From contig JBFGDZ010000157.1 of NCBI GenBank assembly GCA_041580375.1, positions 1-8,277 on the forward strand: a stretch of DNA of 8,277 bases, written 5' to 3'. The notes below the pieces were generated by a model. That model was not told the origin of the DNA. It did no database searches and saw nothing but the letters and a program-made list of their open reading frames with translations. Within the stretch, counting starts at the first letter, position 1. The number at the start of each line of letters is the position of its first letter. The translations under genes and the position numbers were made by a program. Source of the stretch: JAPUIN01 sp041580375. Its GTDB lineage: Bacteria; Acidobacteriota; Polarisedimenticolia; Gp22-AA2. Below, piece by piece: positions 1-5,725 of this stretch.

Positions 1-1620
1 CCCCCGTTGCATGGTCAGCAGCCCCTCGCTCTCATCGGCATCGATCACGAGGCCGTCCCGCGTCAATCGGCGCAGGGCCGGGATCGTCCGGCGCAGGCGC
101 AGCAGCTCCGCGTAGAAGCGGCGGAGAAGGGCGTGTTCGCCCGTCTCGCGCAACGCGTGATCGAGCCGGGAGCGCTCGAAGGTCGCCTCGTCCTGAGGAT
201 CCGGGACCTCGCCGGTCCAGCCGAACGCCGCGAACTCGGCGCGTCGTCCCTTCCGGACGGCCGCGATCAATTCCGGATCGGAATGGCTCACGAAGTAGAG
301 GAACGGCGCCGTTTCGCCGTACTCCTCGCCCATGAAGAGCAGCGGAACGTACGGCGACAGCATGACCGCCGCGGCCGACAGCTTGAGCGCCTCGAAGGGC
401 ACCAGGCGGCCGAGCCGGTCCCCGACGGCACGGTTGCCGATCTGGTCGTGATTCTGCGCGAACACGACGAATCGGCCCGGCTCGATCTCCACGGACGGCA
501 TCCCGTGCCGGCGATCCCGGTAGGCGGAATACTGGCCCGACAGCACGAACCCCTCCTCGTACGCCTTGGCCAGATCCCCGAGCCGGCCGTAATCGCGATA
601 GTACCCCCCGGTCTCCTTCGTGAGCAGCGCGTGGAGGGAGTGATGAAAATCGTCGTTCCACTGGGCGTCGTGCCCGAACCCGCCCTCGGATGCGGGCCAC
701 AGCACCCGCAGGTCGTTCAGATCGCTCTCGGCGATCACGTGGACGCGGCGGCCGAGACCGGCTGCGCGCTCGTGAACCGCGTCCGCGAGCTCCTGGAGAA
801 ACGGCCGGGCCGACGTGTCCATGATCCCGTGGATGGCGTCGAGACGAAGCGCGTCGAAATGGTACTCGTCGATCCACTGGAGGGCGTTGCCGATGAAGTA
901 CCGGCGCACCTCGTCGCTGCCGGGACCGTCGAAGTTGATCGCGGCTCCCCAGGGGGTCCTGGTGCGCTCGGTGAAGTAGGGGCCGAACTCTCCCAGGTAA
1001 TTTCCCTCTGGGCCCAGGTGATTGTAAACGACGTCCAGGACGGCCGCGAGCCCCCGTTCGTGGCAGGCGTCGACGAGGCGCTTCAGCCCGTCCGGCCCTC
1101 CGTAGCTGTTCTGGACGGCGTACGGCTGCACGCCATCGTAGCCCCAGTTGCGGCTCCCGGGGAATTGGGCGACCGGCATGATCTCGATCGCCGTCACCCC
1201 GAGATCGCGCAGGGCTCCCAGATGGGGCACGACTTCGTCGAACGTGCCCCCGCGCGCGAACGTCCCGACGTGCAGCTCGTAGAGGACGTAGTCCTCGAGC
1301 GGCAGGCCCTTCCAGCCGCGGTCCCGCCACGCGTGATGTCCGGCGTCGACGACGGCGGACGGTCCGTGCACTCCATCCGGCTGGAATCGCGATGCGGGGT
1401 CGGGCCGATCCGGCCCGCCATCGAGCCGGTAGGCGTAGCGGGCGCCCGCCTCGACCCCGTCGACGACGGCGGCGTGGTAACCGGATTCCGCCGGCTCCAT
1501 CCTGACGATCCGCTCCCGGGGCGCGAGGAGGTGCAGCTCGACCGATCGAACGCGGGGAGCCCAGACGCGGAACTCGCATCGGCCGCCACCCGACGGGGTG
1601 GCCCCGGCCCCGCGGACCAT
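1..1620 (-). CDS. treZ: Malto-oligosyltrehalose trehalohydrolase (GH13), 3' end missing
   Basis: TreZ hydrolyses the alpha-1,4 bond next to the terminal trehalosyl unit made by TreY (maltooligosyltrehalose synthase), releasing free trehalose in the cytoplasm. The first 540 residues are visible and the frame is still open at position 1. Family length is about 560-620, so a few tens of residues are missing. Residues 15-98 form the N-terminal beta domain (CEFRVWAPRVRSVELHLLAP). The barrel follows: YVLYELHVGTF, FPGSRNWGYDGVQPYAVQNS, DVVYNHLGPEGNYL, the nucleophile Asp261 in FDALRLDAIHGI, the acid/base Glu298 in VIAESDLND, and Asp392 in AQNHDQIGNR. The stretch VPDPQDEATFERSRLD (residues 472-487) is a TreZ hallmark that distinguishes it from GlgB and GlgX. 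The ATG at 1620 overlaps the glgB stop. TreY is expected nearby but is not seen here. Confidence 0.95.
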   Translation of the reverse strand, partial: MVRGAGATPSGGGRCEFRVWAPRVRSVELHLLAPRERIVRMEPAESGYHAAVVDGVEAGARYAYRLDGGPDRPDPASRFQPDGVHGPSAVVDAGHHAWRDRGWKGLPLEDYVLYELHVGTFARGGTFDEVVPHLGALRDLGVTAIEIMPVAQFPGSRNWGYDGVQPYAVQNSYGGPDGLKRLVDACHERGLAAVLDVVYNHLGPEGNYLGEFGPYFTERTRTPWGAAINFDGPGSDEVRRYFIGNALQWIDEYHFDALRLDAIHGIMDTSARPFLQELADAVHERAAGLGRRVHVIAESDLNDLRVLWPASEGGFGHDAQWNDDFHHSLHALLTKETGGYYRDYGRLGDLAKAYEEGFVLSGQYSAYRDRRHGMPSVEIEPGRFVVFAQNHDQIGNRAVGDRLGRLVPFEALKLSAAAVMLSPYVPLLFMGEEYGETAPFLYFVSHSDPELIAAVRKGRRAEFAAFGWTGEVPDPQDEATFERSRLDHALRETGEHALLRRFYAELLRLRRTIPALRRLTRDGLVIDADESEGLLTMQRG

Positions 1621-1622
1621 CA
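1618..1622 (-). promoter_or_regulatory. TGATG stop/start overlap coupling glgB to treZ
   Basis: On the coding strand the five bases are TGATG: the glgB stop TGA (1622-1620) shares its A with the treZ start ATG (1620-1618). The bases just upstream read ggggccgcctcc and contain no purine-rich Shine-Dalgarno at normal spacing; CCTCC is in fact the complement of one. This points to termination-reinitiation as the main way treZ is translated. Confidence 0.75.
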
Positions 1623-3614
1623 GGAGGCGGCCCCGAACTTCAGCAGGACGAGGCTGAGAGGAGGCAGGGTCAGCGTGAGCGAGTGGTGCCGGCCGTGGCA
1701 GGCGACCGGGGCGCTCTCGACCGCGCCGAGGTTCCCCTGCCCGGATCCGCCGTAGATCGCGGCATCGCTGTTCAGGATCTCGCGCCAGACGCCCTCGCGC
1801 GGCACGCCGACCAGGTAGTTGTGGCGCGGCACGGGCGTGAAGTTCCCGATCGCGAGTACGAGATCCTCCGCCGACCGGCCCTTCCGCAGGAAGGAGAGCA
1901 CGCTCTGATCGGCGTCGTTGGCGTCCACCCACTCGAACCCCGCCGGGTCGCAGTCATGCACGTGGAGGGCCGGCTCCTCGCGGTAGACGCGGTTGAGATC
2001 CGAGACCCAGCGCATGACGCCGCCGTGCGGGGCCTCGTTCAGAAGGTGCCAGTCGAGGCTCCGGTCATGCGACCATTCGTTCCATTGCGCGATCTCGGCA
2101 CCCATGAAAAGGAGCTTCTTGGCCGGCTGCGCGTACATGTAGCCGTAGAGCAGGCGCAGGTTCGCGAACTTCTGCCACGGGTCTCCGGGCATCTTGCCGA
2201 GGAGCGATCCCTTGCCGTGCACGACCTCGTCGTGCGACAGGGGCAGGGTGAAGTTCTCGTGGTACGCGTAGATCATGCGGAAGGTCAGGCTGTTGTGATG
2301 ATGCCTGCGGTGGACGGGATCCCGCGCCATGTAGTGCAGGGTGTCGTGCATCCAGCCCATGTCCCACTTCAGGCCGAAGCCGAGGCCTCCGAGATAGGTC
2401 GGGCGCGACACCATCGGCCAGGATGTCGACTCCTCCGCGATCGTCTGGACGTCGGGGAAGTGCTTGTAGACCGTCTCGTTCATCCGGCGGAGGAAGGCGA
2501 TCGCCTCGAGATTCTCGCGCCCGCCGTGGCGGTTGGGGATCCACTCGCCCGCCTTGCGCGAATAGTCCAGGTAGAGCATCGACGCGACGGCGTCGACGCG
2601 CAACCCGTCCGCGTGATACCGATCGAGCCAGAAGAGCGCGTTGCTGATGAGAAAGGCGGGCACCTCGTTGCGGCCGTAATTGAAGATGTAGCTGTTCCAG
2701 TCCGGATGAAAGCCCTGGCGCGGGTCGGAGTGCTCCACGAGGTGCGTCCCGTCGAAGTAAGCGAGGCCGTGCTCGTCCCCCGGGAAGTGCGAAGGCACCC
2801 AATCCAGGATGACCCCGATCCCCGCCTGATGCAGCGCATCGATGAGAAACATGAAATCCTGGGGCGTCCCGTAGCGGCTCGTCGGCGCGAAGAATCCCGT
2901 GCACTGGTAGCCCCACGAGCCGTAGAAGGGGTGCTCCATCACCGGCAGGAACTCCACGTGAGTGAAATTGAGCGCCCGGACGTGCTCGACGAGCAGCGGA
3001 GCGAGCTCGCGGTAGGTGAGGGGGCGATCGTCCTTTTCGGGCACGCGCCTCCATGAGCCCAGGTGGAGCTCGTAGATGGAGATCGGGGCCTGGAGCGCGT
3101 TGCGAGGCGCCCGCTCCCGCATCCAGTCGCCGTCGGCCCAGGTATAGTCGAGGTCCCACACGACCGAGCCGGTCTTGGGCGGCACCTCGGCGTGGAGCGC
3201 GAACGGATCGGCCTTGTCGACGCGGTACCCGCCGTGGCGCGACGCGATGTGGTACTTGTAGACGGCGCCCCGCTTCAGTCCGGGGACGAACCCTTCCCAG
3301 ATCCCCGACCGGTCGAGCGGATGCAGGGGGTGGGCGCTCCTGTCCCAGCCGTTGAAGTCGCCGATCACGCTGACCCGCTCGGCCGCCGGAGCCCAGACCG
3401 CGAAATTCACGCCCGCTTTCCCGTCCACGGTCCGCAGGCGAGCCCCCATCTTCTCGTAGAGCCTGACGTGGGTCCCCTCGTTGAACAGATGGAGATCGTC
3501 CTGCGTGAGGAGGTCCCGCGCCGGGGCCGTTTTCCCCGTGCCGGGCCGTGAACCGCGCGCCGTCGGCTTGCGCCCGCCCGTTCCCCTCACCCGCGGCTCT
3601 TCTCTTTCCTGCAT
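1620..3614 (-). CDS. glgB: 1,4-alpha-glucan (glycogen) branching enzyme, GH13
   Basis: GlgB cuts alpha-1,4-glucan chains and rejoins the piece through an alpha-1,6 bond, making branches in cytoplasmic glycogen or GlgE-type glucan. It has 664 residues. After a basic, low-complexity tail (about 1-33) comes DLLTQDDLHLFNEGTH, then a CBM48 module (about 65-150, with NFAVWAPAAERVSVIGDFNGW). The GH13 barrel shows SIYELHLGSWRR, FLPVMEHPFYGSWGYQ, the nucleophile Asp341 in GLRVDAVASMLYLDYSR, the acid/base Glu394 in TIAEEST, and Asp462 in LSHDEVVHGKGS. A C-terminal beta domain ends in LPPLSLVLLKF. This is the short form, lacking the extra N1 domain found in roughly 730-residue enzymes such as that of E. 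coli. All catalytic residues are intact. The ATG at 3614 has a strong ribosome binding site. The gene overlaps malQ by 28 nt, and its TGA shares one base with the treZ ATG. Confidence 0.97.
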   Translation of the reverse strand: MQEREEPRVRGTGGRKPTARGSRPGTGKTAPARDLLTQDDLHLFNEGTHVRLYEKMGARLRTVDGKAGVNFAVWAPAAERVSVIGDFNGWDRSAHPLHPLDRSGIWEGFVPGLKRGAVYKYHIASRHGGYRVDKADPFALHAEVPPKTGSVVWDLDYTWADGDWMRERAPRNALQAPISIYELHLGSWRRVPEKDDRPLTYRELAPLLVEHVRALNFTHVEFLPVMEHPFYGSWGYQCTGFFAPTSRYGTPQDFMFLIDALHQAGIGVILDWVPSHFPGDEHGLAYFDGTHLVEHSDPRQGFHPDWNSYIFNYGRNEVPAFLISNALFWLDRYHADGLRVDAVASMLYLDYSRKAGEWIPNRHGGRENLEAIAFLRRMNETVYKHFPDVQTIAEESTSWPMVSRPTYLGGLGFGLKWDMGWMHDTLHYMARDPVHRRHHHNSLTFRMIYAYHENFTLPLSHDEVVHGKGSLLGKMPGDPWQKFANLRLLYGYMYAQPAKKLLFMGAEIAQWNEWSHDRSLDWHLLNEAPHGGVMRWVSDLNRVYREEPALHVHDCDPAGFEWVDANDADQSVLSFLRKGRSAEDLVLAIGNFTPVPRHNYLVGVPREGVWREILNSDAAIYGGSGQGNLGAVESAPVACHGRHHSLTLTLPPLSLVLLKFGAAS

Positions 3615-5725
3615 CGATTCACCCCCTCGAGCACGCTCGCCACATTCCCGTGCCTGAACAGACGTTCGAGATTATATCGTGTCTTTCTCCGCCAGTTGGG
3701 TCGCTCGGCGCCCGTGCCCGGCGTGTTCTGCGGTTTCTGCTCGCCCCACAGATCCTCGAGCGTCACGATCACGATCCGGGCCGGCCCCGCGGCGAGCCGG
3801 TGCAGGCACGCCGCCAGGACGTCGCTTCGCGAGGCGCGTCGACCCCGCAGGAAGCCGTCCCGCCGCAGCCGGCGGACGAGCGCCCGCGTCGTGGCGGCCC
3901 GGAGGCGCATCTCCTTGCGCACGCCGGCGGCGTCCAGGAGCCCGAGGCTCGCCCGATCGCGGATGTCGCGGCCTCGCCAGTAAGCGGCGAAGGTCGGCAT
4001 GTCGTGCGTGTTCAGGCAGGCGAGGCTCGACGCCGGCGGCCGGGGCAGCGCCCGGTCCGGATCCGGCCCCGCCTCGTACTGTACGACGAAGGAGCGCTGC
4101 ACGCCGTGCCGCGCCATCGCCGGCCTGACCTGAGGGGGCACCGTGCCGAGATCCTCGCCGACGAGGAGCGTCCGGTTGCGATGCGACTCGAGCGCGAGGA
4201 TCGCGTACAGCTCCTCGGAGCGGTACCGGACGTAGGCTCCCCCCGAGGGATCCAGGCCCCGCGGGATCCAGAACAACCGGTGCAGGCCCATCACGTGGTC
4301 GAGGCGCAGGATGCCGGCCGGCTCCATGAGCCGGCGCAGACACGCGATGGTGTAGGCGTACTCGCGGCGGCGCATCTCCTCCGGGTGCAGCGGCGGAAAT
4401 CCCCAGTTCTGGCCCCGGGTGAAGAACGCGTCCGGCGGCGCCCCGACGGACGCCCCGTCCGCGAACAGACGCCCCTCCCGCCAGACGTCGAATCCGTCGG
4501 GGTGCACGCCGAGCGGAAAGTCCAGGTAGAGTCCCGGGCCCGTGCGCCGCGCCTCCGCCGAGAGGGCCCTCATCTGCTGATCGGTGCGCCACTGGACGTA
4601 GAGGTGATAGCGCTCGGCGCTCCCCTCGTAGTCCCGCGGCCCCAGAGTGCCGTCGCGCTGCCGCACCGGCCACGTGCGCCATGAACCGCGCCGCCGCTCG
4701 CACGCGGCCCGGAAGCGCGCGTAGTCGCGCAGGCGCGGTCGCGTCCTCAGGAAGCGCTCGAACTCTTCCCTCTCGCCGGTGGCGCGCCCGAAGAAATCTC
4801 GAGCGAGCAGGGCCAGGACTCTCCGCTTCAGCGCCATGCCGCGCCGGTAGTCGACGAGCGGCGACGCGCGGAGGGCGGCGATCTCGCGTTCGAACTCCGT
4901 CGAGGCGATCATCCTCCGCGCATCCGCGCACCGCTCCAGATCCGGCAGGCGCGCCACGTCCAGGTAGAACTCGTTCCAGTAGAGGCGGCTCGCCGGAGAG
5001 TAGGGGCTGGGTTCGAACGGCTCGTCGAGGAAGCACGCGAGCAGGGGGAGGGTGCCCACGACCCCCCCGCCGCGCTCGCCGGCCCAGGCGATGAGGGATT
5101 GCAGGCCGGTGAGGTCGCCCGCGCCCCAGGATCGATCGGATTGGATCGCGTACAGCGGGACGAACACGCCCCACATCCGGCCGTGACGCCGTCCCCCCGG
5201 AATGAACCCCTTGCGGGGCGCGGCGATCAGGAGCGCCTCCCGCCGCGCCCGGCCCATCCGGATCCGGAGCCGGTGGTAGCCGGGCGGGATGCCGGCGGGG
5301 AGGGGGATCGGGCGATCCGCCGTGTCCGATCCGGCGAGGCCGGCCGCGCGCCGGAGCTCGCCCTCCGGGGAGGCGCTCGCGGAGCGGCGGATTTCGCCCG
5401 TCTCCAGGTGGATCTCGATATGGACGGACCCGCGGGCGCGGCGCGCCGGCAGGCGGAGGATCACGTCGCGCGTCTCGCCCGTCCAGGCGATGACGACGGG
5501 ATCCAGCCAGCGATCCCCGATCTCGCGCCGGCGGGCTTCGAGCGCCGCCGGAGCGTCCCCGGGCCGTTCGATCGGCGAGCCCAGGGCGCGGAGCACGGCG
5601 ACCAGGGTCTCGGGCGACGCCCGCACGGAGCGTTCCGCCGATGCGTCGCGGTAGGAGGTCAGGACGCCGTGGCAATCGGCCAGTTCGCGCAGCGACCGGA
5701 GCTCGCGGGAGAGCGGCCGCGTCAC
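3587..5725 (-). CDS. malQ: 4-alpha-glucanotransferase (amylomaltase, GH77)
   Basis: This cytoplasmic disproportionating enzyme transfers alpha-1,4-glucan segments between maltodextrins and can release glucose. The 712-residue length matches the long, E. coli-type MalQ with an extra N-terminal region (about residues 1-180, with the GYHRLRIRMG segment at its end). GH77 signatures follow in order: IQSDRSWGAGDLTGL, SPYSPASRLYWNEFYLDV, the nucleophile Asp476 in LRLDHVMGLHR, the acid/base Glu524 in VGEDLGTVPP, Asp575 in LNTHDMPT, and near the C-terminus PNWRRKT. All three catalytic acids are present. I chose the GTG at 5725, which overlaps the treS-mak stop. A TTG at 5776 would add 17 Arg/Pro-rich, unconserved residues and deepen the overlap. 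The 3' end runs 28 nt into glgB. Beside GlgB and TreS-Mak it probably trims or lengthens linear glucan chains and recycles short maltodextrins. Confidence 0.96.
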   Translation of the reverse strand: MTRPLSRELRSLRELADCHGVLTSYRDASAERSVRASPETLVAVLRALGSPIERPGDAPAALEARRREIGDRWLDPVVIAWTGETRDVILRLPARRARGSVHIEIHLETGEIRRSASASPEGELRRAAGLAGSDTADRPIPLPAGIPPGYHRLRIRMGRARREALLIAAPRKGFIPGGRRHGRMWGVFVPLYAIQSDRSWGAGDLTGLQSLIAWAGERGGGVVGTLPLLACFLDEPFEPSPYSPASRLYWNEFYLDVARLPDLERCADARRMIASTEFEREIAALRASPLVDYRRGMALKRRVLALLARDFFGRATGEREEFERFLRTRPRLRDYARFRAACERRRGSWRTWPVRQRDGTLGPRDYEGSAERYHLYVQWRTDQQMRALSAEARRTGPGLYLDFPLGVHPDGFDVWREGRLFADGASVGAPPDAFFTRGQNWGFPPLHPEEMRRREYAYTIACLRRLMEPAGILRLDHVMGLHRLFWIPRGLDPSGGAYVRYRSEELYAILALESHRNRTLLVGEDLGTVPPQVRPAMARHGVQRSFVVQYEAGPDPDRALPRPPASSLACLNTHDMPTFAAYWRGRDIRDRASLGLLDAAGVRKEMRLRAATTRALVRRLRRDGFLRGRRASRSDVLAACLHRLAAGPARIVIVTLEDLWGEQKPQNTPGTGAERPNWRRKTRYNLERLFRHGNVASVLEGVNRCRKEKSRG
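3619..3628 (-). promoter_or_regulatory. Strong Shine-Dalgarno for glgB inside the malQ 3' end
   Basis: The coding strand reads gagggggtga. This is a near-complete match to the consensus AGGAGGTGA, with a 7-nt gap from the G run to the ATG at 3614. It lies wholly inside malQ codons and upstream of the malQ stop (3589-3587). It supports the ATG at 3614 as the glgB start and allows glgB to recruit ribosomes independently of upstream translation. Confidence 0.75.
5722..5725 (-). promoter_or_regulatory. GTGA stop/start overlap coupling treS-mak to malQ
   Basis: On the coding strand the four bases read GTGA: the TGA stop of treS-mak (5724-5722) is nested in the GTG start of malQ (5725-5723). Only a weak GGA (5734-5732) lies 6 nt upstream, so malQ translation probably depends largely on ribosomes terminating on treS-mak and re-initiating. 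The codon is in frame with malQ. The protein then begins (M)TRPLSRELRSLRELADCHGV, which looks like a normal MalQ N-terminus. Confidence 0.75.

Noticed and set aside
32..1579. 515-codon minus-strand frame inside the treZ region
   Set aside because: Low-complexity Arg/Gly/Pro product. The true treZ frame runs alongside it and is open from the ATG at 1620 to the window edge.
7..1755. 582-codon open frame on the plus strand, antisense to treZ
   Set aside because: The opposite strand reads as TreZ with all catalytic motifs intact. The plus-strand product has no recognisable family and is rich in Arg, Val, Pro and Glu, as expected for the mirror frame of a GC-rich gene.
1683..3056. 457-codon plus-strand open frame, antisense to glgB
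   Set aside because: Shadow of GlgB codons in GC-rich DNA. No recognisable domain or supported ribosome binding site.
3548..4684. 378-codon plus-strand open frame, antisense to malQ
   Set aside because: Composition is Arg/Pro/Ala-rich with no family signature, and the opposite strand encodes well-conserved MalQ motifs.
3672..5675. 667-codon minus-strand frame overlapping malQ
   Set aside because: Extremely Arg/Pro/Gly/Ala-rich, typical of an out-of-frame reading of a high-GC gene. The other frame carries all GH77 signatures.
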